Counted from the first letter of the stretch, positions 17,897-27,180 are shown. The stretch: 64,000 bases of DNA from Trypanosoma brucei gambiense DAL972 (GCF_000210295.1 NC_026744.1:1798001-1862000); one strand, 5' to 3'. Notes: a model not told the origin generated them from the sequence alone. Numbers and translations are program-made.

Positions 17897-20761
17897 TTAT
17901 TCAAAACGCGGATCATCAACCGCAGCTGAAAAATGAACGTAACCCATCTCCCCACCTCCTATGCTGTAGGTTTTGCGAAGCACATCTGCCTGTGCAGGAC
18001 TCAGCTGTACACCGAGAGACATAAGCGTTGCAAAAAATTGTCCCTCCTTTACAAACCCCTTACGAGCCCTGTCGTATTGCCTGAACGCAGGAAGCGAGAC
18101 GGATCGCCGAGAGGCGAGGGTACGGCGCACCCTATCCATCACAGATGCATGGAAAGATTTATCACCTTCTTCTGTCGCCTTTTCCGCCGGTGGGGCGGCT
18201 GCAATGTGGGGAAGATTTTCGGAATTCCCAGCGGCCGCGTAAGCAGCAAAGGTTGTGGCGCTTCCACTGTCGTTCCGTTGCTGTGGCCCCATCCGCCGTG
18301 TAATGTTTTGCAACATATGTGTCACCACTGCCAGGAAGGTAGGGTAGTCCACATGATTTTCCATCTCCGGATGAGCAAAAGAGATTTCGAGCACCCTCAG
18401 TTCCTCCTCCGTAAGCTCGATACCGAGAATAGACAGGCAGTGCCTAAATCGTGAGTTTGTTACATGCCGGTGCCGCAATTCATCACCGTCTGGGAAAAAC
18501 TCCGCGAGTCTCGGTTTGCGCTCTTGAAGAAAGTAACAGATCTTCAGCAGCACCTCATCCAGAAACTTTTCCTCATCCCCAACGTTTCGTTGTGTGCTGC
18601 CGGCGCATGTGGATGCTGGAAGTGACGCTGTGAAGGTTGCACCGTTGCCGTTGATAGTCTTTTGAAATTCACCTACAGCCAACTCGCCTAGGCCAATGTC
18701 CCCAACAAAACGCCTGTATTCGATGGACTCCCTGTCATCCGCCGCCGCGTAGTAACGAGACAGAAGATCAATCTCCGCTGCCGTCAGGGCAAAGCGATGG
18801 CGGGCAAGTCCCTGCTGGAAGTTTGTTCGGGTAATCTTCGCCCGGTGGAACCGGTCAAAGTCTGCAAAGAAGGGTAGCAGGAGAGCCTGGTGCGAGCTCA
18901 CGTCGTGGGAAAGTCGGGCACGCAGTCGTCCAAGCTCCTCAAGTTCAGCAGCAGTGAGCTTATCATCGGGGTTCTGGATCGTTTCCTTTAGCGTAATAGC
19001 CGCCTCGCCCTTTGCACTACGGGATGCAGTAAAATCATATCTGGTGGAAACGGAAGGCACAGCCGACGGCGCTACCTGCCCGATATCAGCGATGAAGCGG
19101 TTCGTGTCAACGTGATCCCGCACCTTTGTGGAGGCGTATTCCTTCTTCAGCAGGTCCGCCTCACTGGGATGCAACTTCACACCGGCGATACCGAGAGCAA
19201 CTATGAACTTGTCCGTTTGCACAGTCCCGCCGCGAAGCGGATCAAAGTCAAAGAAGAACTCACTCACACGCAGGTGACGTTCCTCCGCCTGCATTGCAAT
19301 CTTCACCAACACATTCACTACCGTGTCGGCAGGAAGTGGCCGCGACAGTTCAACACTCTTTTGCAGCTCTGCCATAGCAGAAGAGTTTAAAATCCGCGAC
19401 GCCCCCGTGTCCCATTTCACTTCATCTACGTCCATGACGAACTGGAAGTAATTTACCTCATCGGCGGGGCCGCCGTCGGGAGCGCGAATGGAATACCGCC
19501 TCACGAGAAGCTCGATCTCTTCCGGCTTCAGAAAAATTTTGTGAGTTGCCAGCGAGCGAATAAAGCGGGAAGCAGTGCACGTGCGGTGCTCGTAGATACC
19601 CTTCCGTGCGCGGTCGAAATCATGCATAGTTGGAACCAGATGAATACGGTTAGAACGAATAATCTGCCGCACCTTCCGCAACACCGCCTCCGTCTGTTGC
19701 TGCTCTTGTTGATTCGTTGCATCGATGAACTGCCCGGGCGCCCTTGTTTGTGCCAAATAGTTCGCTGAACCGCCGTCAGCCTCCGTGTGCCGCGGGTTGG
19801 TGTCAGCAAGGAACTGAACATAATTCACACGCACAAAAGGGTTCTCATCCATTCCTGGCTTTTCAACCAAGGTTGATTCATCGGCATACGCTCGCGTGAG
19901 CATCGCTATGTTCTCCGCAGTAAGTTTTGCGTCAACAAGGCGGAGCTGGCCGAGGGCAGACTCAAACTGGGGTGCAGTGACAAAGCCCGTCTTGAAGTGA
20001 TCATAGTCACGCAGGTAATCGTCACAGCGCAAGTGATACATAGAGAATTGTTCTCGCAACATGCGCAGCAAACCATCAACGGTGTGAAAGCCGCTTCGGC
20101 TCCGCAAAAAGTTCTTCAGTGGAGCAGCGGTGGGCGAATGTTGACTCATTTCTTGGGGCTTATCCTCGATGTCATTGCACCATGCAGAGTACAAAACATC
20201 CCCGTCCTCATTCTTATACTTCTTAATGAATAGCTTAATTACCTCCTCACGCAGTCCTTCAAACGGAATGCAGCGACGAAACACCGAGGCCGATACCTTA
20301 CCGCTTCGGAAATGGTCAAAATCTTCAAAGCATTTACGCAACTGGAGCCCGCGCACCCGAGAGATATCACGGATCGATTGCATGGCGGCGCGCAACTGCG
20401 CCTCCTCTGCATCCGACAGCGAATTTGGCTTGCGCTTCAACGTGGTGAGCAACTCCGGAGGCGGTTCCTCTGCCTGCAGCGCCTGAAGGAAGTTCGTATA
20501 ACTCACAAGAGACCCGGCACCACGTGGTGTCACTTCGCCTGAGCCCCCATGAGTGTATGGAGCTGCAAAGGCATCGGTAATTGCATCAAACTCTTCATCG
20601 CTGACCGGTATGTTATTAACGGCAAGTGCCCGACGCAACTGCCCTGCTGTGATACGGCCAGAGTTCAACTTGTCGAAATCGGTGAAGAAGTCATTGAGGC
20701 GCAGGCGACGCTGGGCAGCATGCACTCGCACTCGTTGAAGTACGTCTCCTACTAGAGACAT
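17897..20761 (-). CDS. 954-aa protein with eight degenerate EF-hand-pair repeats (EFCAB6-like)
   Basis: Eight repeats of about 105-135 residues fill the protein. Each starts with a helix, then D-F-D-x4-G-x-[IV/VT] (near residues 28, 147, 252, 381, 505, 634, 758 and 896). Each ends about 60 residues later with V-x-Y-x2-F-x2-D (for example VNYVQFLAD, VNYFQFVMD, IEYRRFVGD). The first motif resembles an EF-hand loop but has Gly at position 8 rather than 6, and the later acidic ligands are missing. Calcium binding is therefore doubtful in most repeats. The arrangement recalls EFCAB6/DJBP-type proteins, which are linked to sperm or axonemes; a flagellar role is inference. The longest frame starts at TTG, so the ATG at 20761 (MSLVGDVL) is chosen. 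Confidence 0.85.
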   Translation of the reverse strand: MSLVGDVLQRVRVHAAQRRLRLNDFFTDFDKLNSGRITAGQLRRALAVNNIPVSDEEFDAITDAFAAPYTHGGSGEVTPRGAGSLVSYTNFLQALQAEEPPPELLTTLKRKPNSLSDAEEAQLRAAMQSIRDISRVRGLQLRKCFEDFDHFRSGKVSASVFRRCIPFEGLREEVIKLFIKKYKNEDGDVLYSAWCNDIEDKPQEMSQHSPTAAPLKNFLRSRSGFHTVDGLLRMLREQFSMYHLRCDDYLRDYDHFKTGFVTAPQFESALGQLRLVDAKLTAENIAMLTRAYADESTLVEKPGMDENPFVRVNYVQFLADTNPRHTEADGGSANYLAQTRAPGQFIDATNQQEQQQTEAVLRKVRQIIRSNRIHLVPTMHDFDRARKGIYEHRTCTASRFIRSLATHKIFLKPEEIELLVRRYSIRAPDGGPADEVNYFQFVMDVDEVKWDTGASRILNSSAMAELQKSVELSRPLPADTVVNVLVKIAMQAEERHLRVSEFFFDFDPLRGGTVQTDKFIVALGIAGVKLHPSEADLLKKEYASTKVRDHVDTNRFIADIGQVAPSAVPSVSTRYDFTASRSAKGEAAITLKETIQNPDDKLTAAELEELGRLRARLSHDVSSHQALLLPFFADFDRFHRAKITRTNFQQGLARHRFALTAAEIDLLSRYYAAADDRESIEYRRFVGDIGLGELAVGEFQKTINGNGATFTASLPASTCAGSTQRNVGDEEKFLDEVLLKICYFLQERKPRLAEFFPDGDELRHRHVTNSRFRHCLSILGIELTEEELRVLEISFAHPEMENHVDYPTFLAVVTHMLQNITRRMGPQQRNDSGSATTFAAYAAAGNSENLPHIAAAPPAEKATEEGDKSFHASVMDRVRRTLASRRSVSLPAFRQYDRARKGFVKEGQFFATLMSLGVQLSPAQADVLRKTYSIGGGEMGYVHFSAAVDDPRFE

Positions 20762-21187
20762 CGGTAAAGATGTCTGCAATCTAATCTACACACTCACTTA
20801 GAAGTTAGTGATGACGAAGCGGTACAATTCCTCTGGACCGACACACGCCTCGTTACAAATGAACTCTCCTACTACTTGGAGTTTCCTGGCGGTCGCCGAA
20901 AGAGGGGAAAAAGAGAAAAACAAGATAACGCAAGAACGGGAGGTAAAGGACAAAACGGCTAGTATCTAAGGTACGCACGAGAAAAAAAAAAAGTCGACGT
21001 GGGCTAATTCAGTGCACGGGAGAACAAATGGGAAAAGGAGGAGCATGGCTTGTTCTCATCCAATTTATCTTCTCTACTAGAGCCCTCACCACCGGTGCAC
21101 CTCTCCCCTTTATACATCCCCCTACACAGTAGTAAGTTTGGAGTAAAAAGGGGGAAAAAATATACGGCACTAAGCGAGGCGTAACTC
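20762..21187. other. Intergenic: EF-hand gene 5' flank and 3' UTR of the 145-aa gene
   Basis: No gene is seen. It holds the acceptor at 20886-20887, an A11 run near 20983 and a TTGTACC heptamer on the minus strand at 20821-20827, which lies in the predicted 5' leader and is probably chance. Confidence 0.65.
20886..20930 (-). promoter_or_regulatory. Candidate spliced-leader acceptor of the EF-hand repeat gene
   Basis: The minus strand carries a long C/T-rich tract (TTTTTCTCTTTTTCCCC core) ending in GACCGCCAG with AG at 20886-20887. This leaves a leader of about 124 nt to the ATG at 20761. It is a textbook trypanosome acceptor arrangement. Confidence 0.6.
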
Positions 21188-21625
21188 TCAATCATCCTCG
21201 ATGTCTGCCTTCGGATGTTGCACCCTGAAAGGTAGTGAGGCATCTGCCCAAGAAATTATTTCACGAGGAAACAGCAACACCGTCAGTGCAACAGCAGTAA
21301 CGCCGCCGTTACGCATCGCGCGGTAAGTCCCCCACGACGCGCTCTTCGCTGTAATGAATGCGCTTGCCGCACCGATGCCTAAAGAGGGAATAACCCACTG
21401 CTTCGTACGCACCGTTTCACCCACCGCCGATACGGGCACGGCGACGAAGCGGTCGGCTTGCTCGGCGTAGAGCTTAGCGGTTGCTACGTGACCTGAGACA
21501 TTCAGTGCCGGACCGAGATAAGCAGCAGCCGCCCACACGTACTTTCTCACCGATGATACGCTGTGCCTGAGCCACGGCCACTCCCCTTCCCACTGCGACA
21601 TCACACCACAGTCCTTGAGGCTCAT
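21188..21625 (-). CDS. Small 145-aa protein with hydrophobic segments, unknown
   Basis: A compact frame from an ATG at 21625, not recognised. Two or three hydrophobic stretches are visible: about residues 28-42 (YVWAAAAYLGPALNV), 78-92 (VIPSLGIGAASAFIT) and 108-120 (GVTAVALTVLLFP). They are linked by basic and polar residues, and the tail is acidic (DIEDD). Glycine- and alanine-rich short helices of this kind occur in small mitochondrial inner-membrane proteins such as MICOS subunits, but this is only a resemblance. Good codon structure and a position between acceptor-bearing genes argue that it is real. An AG lies five bases upstream of the ATG (21630-21631) after only a TTTTT run, so the true acceptor may be elsewhere. 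Confidence 0.7.
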   Translation of the reverse strand: MSLKDCGVMSQWEGEWPWLRHSVSSVRKYVWAAAAYLGPALNVSGHVATAKLYAEQADRFVAVPVSAVGETVRTKQWVIPSLGIGAASAFITAKSASWGTYRAMRNGGVTAVALTVLLFPREIISWADASLPFRVQHPKADIEDD

Positions 21626-22908
21626 GGAACTAAAAACTTGTAACTCTCCTACGAACTATGTGTTTACAAGCAAACTTAGATATGTCCGCACACGTGACAC
21701 ACACACACACACACACGAGTACCCCAGCGGTGGATCACCACTTCAGGTATGAAACTCCAACCGTTCTACTCTGAACACAACAAAAATACGATAACTCACC
21801 CACTGGGTGCTTAATCGGTTGTCACGTCACACTTCGCGTGGTGGAGTTTATAATAGCAAGAGTTGAATGAAGGAGGGGTAGAATTCGATAGAGACGGGTG
21901 GCAATAAGGAAAGAACAGGGTGTTGAGCACTGGCAGACAACATTGAGAAGATTTGGAACTATCCAATGAAACACTCTCCTCCACGAGTGTTTTGTCGTAT
22001 CAGTGTCGAAGTGGTACACACAGCAATCCGCATGAGAGAATAGTCAAGGAAACCTTCACTAAAAAGGTAACAAACACTGAGATGCAAGTACGCTTTGCAC
22101 GGGAAAACTTTAAAAAAGAAATGAAAAAGAGTGAACGGGCCTCCAGCTCCACGTGCACACGTAGTGCACTGCTGTTGTTGTAGCAACACGACTTACCCCC
22201 GACGGAAATATCGAACAAACTCAAATCCAACACATTTAGAATTTACACCTCGCCCCACACGTTCGCTTCCGCATGTCCGGGCAATCACCAAGAGGCGGGG
22301 GATTGGAGAGGTAACTCCCAACGACGCACATCTACGAGACAACCCCGCACCACACGTACACACAACTTTCTCCCTGCACGCGTACCAAAACGCACGAACG
22401 TTTGCTGCATACATTGCCACACCTGGTTCACGACTCTCGCCGCCGTTGCAAAACCATCCAAGCATGCAAGAGCTATGAAAGGGAACCCCACTTAGGCATT
22501 CGGTACCCATGTGAAATACCTTCAAGGTTTAAAAAAAAAACTATTTAACACACTACAACCGGTACCAATGCATTGTGTACCGCACTCCCAATACTTTTAA
22601 ACTTGGACGTACCGACAGACTCACCAGTGGTACCACCACCCAATGGGCAAAACCTTTTGCAGGCACAACTCCAACACTCCAGTCCTTCTTCCTCCCATCC
22701 ACAGCCTCCCCCTCAGAACATTCAGCGTGGGAGCGCGCAAAAATAAAAGCGAATATGAGGAACGGATGACATGGAGCCACTATACCCTCGCCATCATCAT
22801 ATTCCTGACACAGAAGAGGTTGATGAAACCAGAGGCATTATTGTTAGTCCCTTTAAAAGAGGGTTTCGTCACCTACCATGCTCAACGCTCAAACTCCTCA
22901 AGGGAGTC
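21626..22908. other. Intergenic: 145-aa gene 5' flank and FHA gene 3' UTR
   Basis: No gene is supported. Short frames on both strands (60-115 codons) lack coding-like composition, and the plus-strand ones run against the unit. An AC dinucleotide run lies at 21697-21716. Confidence 0.6.
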
Positions 22909-24306
22909 TCACCTGCCAGCCGCACGTTTCCGTTTTATGCCTTTCTTCACTGCCGTCAGTCCCGGCAGTTCGAAGGGGAAAAAGAAGTCAGCTATCCCAC
23001 AGCTTCCGTTATCCGGTACCAGTTGGCCAGACCTTGCTGTGCCACTCCTAGGCAACACAACGTCCTGCTCGTTCACATCAGCGGAAAGGAAAATGTCGTC
23101 CCAACCCTCCAATGAGGTCCGAATGGGTTCCCTTTTGACAGAATCCCGCTTTAAAGCATCGGGTGCCTCTCCATGGGATGGAGTACGTGATGGCAAAGCG
23201 CGTCCACCGCCCCCTTTCATGCCTCGACTCCGTCCACCCTCACCACTGCAAGCCGCTGAATTCCCATCAAATCTCGCCCTTTGGCTTGACGCAAGGCTGC
23301 CACCTCCGACTCTCCTCCTCTTTATAACTATCGGTGACTGTGATCGGGTGACCTTTCCAGATGTACCACTTGGGGAACAATGAATGTTGACCACAGGTTT
23401 ATCGGTATTCGAAGCACGTTCCGCGGATCCTACAGCACGCGCATTGACATCACCGTTGTCTTTCAATGGGGCGACAGCGGGAGAGCCCATACTCGAGGCC
23501 TCACCCTCACCCTTCGCCTCCGTGTTGGCACTTTCCGCCAAACTGCAAGGGGAAGAAACGAACGGCGGTGTCGGCAGGTAATCCATTGCAGTTGGGAGAC
23601 AACACAACAACTGCTGGATGCGTTGAATGTGTTCCCCTTCACATAGGCAGCGTGCGAATACGTGGAAACGTAAAAGTAGTTGATCACTCGAAAGCGACTC
23701 TTCCGCACCCAGTTTAGAGCCAGGGCCAAACTCTATCGTAAGAAGCGGCTGCTTCCACGATGTTCCAGAGGAGGGATCGAAGAGTACTGAAGGTGATGTA
23801 TCCCCAGTTGCCAAGCGCTTGCCGTTCACAAATGTTCCATTTTTACTTCCACAATCACGGACGCTAAGAGCACACCACAACCCCGCGTCCGGTGAACCAC
23901 GCAGCGGTTCTCGACCAGCGAGTTGCACGACACAGTGCCGACGCGAGAGAAATGAACCCAGCAGCTCCCCTTCAAACTGTATTACTCCACTGTTCTCCCT
24001 GGGATCCCTACCAAGTGGAAGGAGGCAAACGAGAGGAAGATTTGCCATCCCACATCGACTCCCTCCACCTGTAGAGTTGAAGTTCTGAGAGGGAAGTGAG
24101 CAACCGTTCTCCGTGCTTCTAGATAGGAAGCGAGCCACAAGACGGCACCGTTTGTAACCACTCACTGAGGAACTTCGGACATGCATCGGTAACAAACCCG
24201 AAGGAGTCTCCTCCAGGCACTTTGTTGGCTGGGATACTGTTGCACTCAAACCGCCCAGGTCCGCAAGTGCCTTCAGGTTATGTGCAGCAACTATAGCAAT
24301 CTCCAT
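22909..24306 (-). CDS. FHA-domain protein, probably nuclear
   Basis: 465 residues from an ATG at 24306. A forkhead-associated domain spans about residues 65-195. Its phosphothreonine-binding signature is present: GSFLSRRH (Ser121, Arg122, His124), then RDCGSKNGTFVNG (Ser154, Asn156, Gly157, Thr158, Asn161). FHA domains bind phosphothreonine peptides in signalling, DNA-damage and RNA-processing factors. After the domain comes a helical stretch and a long low-complexity region. Basic clusters IKRRRVGGG and, at the end, KKGIKRKRAAGR could act as nuclear import signals. A small acidic segment WDDIFLSADVNEQD lies between them. The partner or pathway cannot be told from sequence. Confidence 0.85.
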   Translation of the reverse strand: MEIAIVAAHNLKALADLGGLSATVSQPTKCLEETPSGLLPMHVRSSSVSGYKRCRLVARFLSRSTENGCSLPSQNFNSTGGGSRCGMANLPLVCLLPLGRDPRENSGVIQFEGELLGSFLSRRHCVVQLAGREPLRGSPDAGLWCALSVRDCGSKNGTFVNGKRLATGDTSPSVLFDPSSGTSWKQPLLTIEFGPGSKLGAEESLSSDQLLLRFHVFARCLCEGEHIQRIQQLLCCLPTAMDYLPTPPFVSSPCSLAESANTEAKGEGEASSMGSPAVAPLKDNGDVNARAVGSAERASNTDKPVVNIHCSPSGTSGKVTRSQSPIVIKRRRVGGGSLASSQRARFDGNSAACSGEGGRSRGMKGGGGRALPSRTPSHGEAPDALKRDSVKREPIRTSLEGWDDIFLSADVNEQDVVLPRSGTARSGQLVPDNGSCGIADFFFPFELPGLTAVKKGIKRKRAAGR

Positions 24307-24517
24307 TGCCTTCCACGAGGAACTTCCCCTTTAATGAAGAATTGCTTCAACGAACATAAAGAAGGTTGACAAAAGACAGTACATAACACGAATAAATCAA
24401 AGGTCACACACACACAATATAAGCACAGTAAATGAGAATCGCATTAACCCCACAAAAGTAAATGTGCACTTGCACACATCGCTCACAATGGACGAAACTG
24501 TGCAACAACGCGCACCA

Positions 24518-25249
24518 CTAACCCTTCGTGTCGCCCTTAACTTGATCACTTGGATTTGAAAGAAAATAACCCTTCTCCTGTTCCCGCCGGGTGCGAAGGT
24601 AATTCCGCTGTTCCTCCACAGAAGAAGTAATGGCACGTAAAAACTCCTGCTTCTTGTTCTCATCCCTAGAAAGCTCGTACAAGTGATAGTCCTCCGCCTC
24701 TCCGAAGTTCGTCAGTGCACGCCAATAGTCATTCCATAGGTGATTCAGACCACACCGTATCAAGCGGCGATAAAATGGCACACATTGGGGCACTTCCGTA
24801 CTTGTCTCAACCTCCCGGTTTGTATTGTAGCATTCCATGAGGGACACGTGGTGCGAAGCACAACTGGAGTGGAGTGCAGCATTTTGTAGCAAAGTTTCAT
24901 GGTTAAGCCGCGACCCCATGCACCCTACGTAGGCAATGTGCGTAGCGCGGCATTTCTTTTCGTTTATGCTGTTCCTCGTGTTAATTTCACGGCGATCATC
25001 ACCATGTTCTATCAGATTATGCTTCTCGAGGCATGCTGTGTATTCATCGAGTTGCTTGTAACAAATATATGCGTTAAGGTTCTGTCTCAGCATGAAATTA
25101 TTGTGCGCCTCCTCAACAGCGGGATCGGGGTCACTCCCTCGATCTGCAATCGCCTCCCTCTGCTCCGCTCGCCATTGGTCAAAGAGATCCATGGAAAACT
25201 GGGAATGCTTCGACACTGCATTCAGAGGCCGCCAAGCATTAGCAGACAT
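24518..25249 (-). CDS. Four-CX9C protein of the mitochondrial intermembrane space (NDUFA8-type layout)
   Basis: 243 residues from an ATG at 25249. Four exact CX9C motifs occur: C63/C73, C100/C110, C130/C140 and C156/C166. They fall into two twin-CX9C units with linkers of 26 and 15 residues. Twin CX9C proteins fold by disulphide relay in the mitochondrial intermembrane space. A quadruple CX9C layout is best known in the complex I subunit NDUFA8. The family is kept by cysteine spacing rather than overall identity, so the NDUFA8 link is a suggestion only. No N-terminal presequence is evident, as expected for this import route. The last 75 residues are charged and helical with RNYLRTRREQEKGYF. 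A good pyrimidine tract and AG lie 24 bases upstream of the ATG. Confidence 0.8.
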   Translation of the reverse strand: MSANAWRPLNAVSKHSQFSMDLFDQWRAEQREAIADRGSDPDPAVEEAHNNFMLRQNLNAYICYKQLDEYTACLEKHNLIEHGDDRREINTRNSINEKKCRATHIAYVGCMGSRLNHETLLQNAALHSSCASHHVSLMECYNTNREVETSTEVPQCVPFYRRLIRCGLNHLWNDYWRALTNFGEAEDYHLYELSRDENKKQEFLRAITSSVEEQRNYLRTRREQEKGYFLSNPSDQVKGDTKG

Positions 25250-25727
25250 TGCACGGGGGAATCAGAGGCCCTCCTAAAGAAAAAAGCAATAGCCCGTTGG
25301 CCGCAAGAACAAAAGAACAGAGAAGGAAAGGGAAAAGGAAGAAAAAAAAAAGTTGAACAGTGATAATGAGTGTTTTGCAGCCCGTGCAGGCGAATGCAGC
25401 GTTCGTCTCTCGTACTGATGTCCGGGTCCACCTTACCGTCTAAGTGAAGTGAGATGGACTGCGGAGTACGACGCCTTGGCAGGTAGATATAAAGTGAAAA
25501 TAAAATGCTGTTGCCAGAAGAAATTAAGCCGAGAGAAAAAATTTTATCTGCTTGGTGGGCATCGCTCTCCTTATTGGTCTCCCCCCGGCGTTTCGCATCC
25601 CGCTGTTTTGCCCTTGCCAAATAGACAGGGCGAGAGCGCCACAGAAAAGATGTGAAGATATGCACAAAGGGGTGATCCTTTGGGAAACCTCAAATAAATG
25701 ATGGTTCAGGTCCAACCTAAAAAAGCA
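25250..25727. other. Intergenic: CX9C gene 5' flank and 3' UTR of eS21 copy 1
   Basis: It holds the CX9C acceptor and the 3' UTR of the downstream eS21 copy. No gene is seen. Confidence 0.65.
25274..25365 (-). promoter_or_regulatory. Candidate spliced-leader acceptor of the CX9C gene
   Basis: The minus strand has a long pyrimidine region, including T10, CTTCC and CCCTTTCC blocks, then GCTTTTTTCTTTAG with AG at 25274-25275. The leader would be 24 nt. Confidence 0.6.
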
Positions 25728-26318
25728 TCACTTCCGTTGAGGTGCAGCTTTCCCGCTACGACCCTGAGGTGCCCTCCTGTCACCGCCGCGCTGCTGCTGC
25801 TGCTGCTGCCGTTGTTGTTGTTGCTGCTGCGGTTTCTGCCTCTGTTGACCCTGGCGTTGACGGTTGCCCTCCTCAGTTCTGGCGGGCCTCCCTCCCTGTC
25901 GTTGTGCCTGCTGTGGACGGCCAGTGGGCTTCTGTGCAGCTCCACGCTGGGCAGCACCCTTAGTTTGACCAGCCGCGTTACGGCCACCCTTCTGCTGAGT
26001 GCGGGCACCTGAGGCAACCTTCAGGTTCTTGGTTTTCTTGGCGCGAGGTTTCTTGCCAGTCTTGATGCGGACAATACCCTTAGCGATTGCTAGGTGATTG
26101 ATGGCATGATCCGACTCACCCTGGCAGCGAAGGTAACCAGCGATGCAAAGCGTAGTCGTCGTACCATCAATCACACCGTTCGGATCGACATTTGCAATGG
26201 CAATCTGCACAGCAGAGTGATCGAACGAGGTAATGAGGCTGTTCGTCGCGTGGCATTTGCGCGGAATGTACAGGTCCACGTTCACGCCTTCCTCATTGTA
26301 GGTCCCGATGGTCGCCAT
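25728..26318 (-). CDS. RPS21: 40S ribosomal protein eS21 (S21), tandem copy 1, with Q-rich extension
   Basis: 196 residues from an ATG at 26318. Residues 1 to about 85 are the eS21 core: VDLYIPRKCHATNSLI, then DHSAVQIAIANVD, then IAGYLRCQGESDHAIN and LAIAKGIV. It is a component of the small ribosomal subunit. Beyond the usual 80-90 residue family length lies a basic extension of about 110 residues: KKPRAKKTKN, Ala/Gly/Gln-rich linkers, two Gln runs and an RGGDRRAPQ segment. Kinetoplastid ribosomal proteins often carry such tails. The last 12 residues (GRSGKAAPQRK end) differ from copy 2. The 555 bases from 25764 to 26318 match copy 2 with a single silent difference. Confidence 0.93.
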   Translation of the reverse strand: MATIGTYNEEGVNVDLYIPRKCHATNSLITSFDHSAVQIAIANVDPNGVIDGTTTTLCIAGYLRCQGESDHAINHLAIAKGIVRIKTGKKPRAKKTKNLKVASGARTQQKGGRNAAGQTKGAAQRGAAQKPTGRPQQAQRQGGRPARTEEGNRQRQGQQRQKPQQQQQQRQQQQQQRGGDRRAPQGRSGKAAPQRK

Positions 26319-26352
26319 AGTGGTCGTGCTTGAGCAGAGGAGAGTATGTCAC

Positions 26353-26412
26353 CTTTTGAAAAGAAACGCACGCGAAAAGCAGAAGGAGAGAAGAGAAGAG
26401 AAAAAGGGGGCC
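26353..26412 (-). promoter_or_regulatory. Candidate spliced-leader acceptor of eS21 copy 1
   Basis: The minus strand reads as a strong CT tract (TCTCTTCTCTTCTCTCCTTC core) followed by CTTTTCAAAAG with AG at 26353-26354. The leader would be about 34 nt. Confidence 0.55.
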
Positions 26413-26595
26413 GTTGAAGAGGAAGCTTGAAGGGGAGACACCACAAAAACTTCACCGGATCTTTCAACTGCTAATGAAACACGCGGCACCGGTAACTAAA
26501 ATATGCATTAAGAAAAAAAAGAAAAAAAACCTCCTTCCACACGACTTCGACAAAGTTCCGATAAGTCAAACGCGCTCCGGCCTCAAATCAACAGT

Positions 26596-27180
26596 CTAAG
26601 AGCGAGGGCCGCGCCTACCGCTCTGCTGAGGTGCCCTCCTGTCACCGCCGCGCTGCTGCTGCTGCTGCTGCCGTTGTTGTTGTTGCTGCTGCGGTTTCTG
26701 CCTCTGTTGACCCTGGCGTTGACGGTTGCCCTCCTCAGTTCTGGCGGGCCTCCCACCCTGTCGTTGTGCCTGCTGTGGACGGCCAGTGGGCTTCTGTGCA
26801 GCTCCACGCTGGGCAGCACCCTTAGTTTGACCAGCCGCGTTACGGCCACCCTTCTGCTGAGTGCGGGCACCTGAGGCAACCTTCAGGTTCTTGGTTTTCT
26901 TGGCGCGAGGTTTCTTGCCAGTCTTGATGCGGACAATACCCTTAGCGATTGCTAGGTGATTGATGGCATGATCCGACTCACCCTGGCAGCGAAGGTAACC
27001 AGCGATGCAAAGCGTAGTCGTCGTACCATCAATCACACCGTTCGGATCGACATTTGCAATGGCAATCTGCACAGCAGAGTGATCGAACGAGGTAATGAGG
27101 CTGTTCGTCGCGTGGCATTTGCGCGGAATGTACAGGTCCACGTTCACGCCTTCCTCATTGTAGGTCCCGATGGTCGCCAT
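26596..27180 (-). CDS. RPS21: 40S ribosomal protein eS21 (S21), tandem copy 2, with Q-rich extension
   Basis: 194 residues from an ATG at 27180. The protein equals copy 1 through the core and most of the Gln-rich tail and differs only in its C-terminal end (QSGRRGPRS). The aligned block 26626-27180 sits at a constant 862-base offset from copy 1. One substitution was seen (25893 T versus 26755 A on the plus strand, silent). Homology stops at the ATG, and the 5' and 3' flanks are unrelated. Each copy is therefore its own mRNA unit with its own UTRs. Tandem copies of ribosomal protein genes are common in trypanosomatids and raise dosage under polycistronic transcription. Confidence 0.93.
   Translation of the reverse strand: MATIGTYNEEGVNVDLYIPRKCHATNSLITSFDHSAVQIAIANVDPNGVIDGTTTTLCIAGYLRCQGESDHAINHLAIAKGIVRIKTGKKPRAKKTKNLKVASGARTQQKGGRNAAGQTKGAAQRGAAQKPTGRPQQAQRQGGRPARTEEGNRQRQGQQRQKPQQQQQQRQQQQQQRGGDRRAPQQSGRRGPRS

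Larger units (their letters stand above)
25764..27180 (-). repeat. Direct tandem duplication of the eS21 coding region (862-base period)
   Basis: Copy A is 25764-26318 and copy B is 26626-27180, 555 bases each with one mismatch seen by eye. The repeat ends exactly at the start codon on one side and a few codons before the stop on the other. Confidence 0.9.

Noticed and set aside
20821..20827. Another UUGUACC heptamer (also near 28584)
   Set aside because: About four such heptamers are expected per strand in 64 kb; this one falls in a predicted 5' leader.
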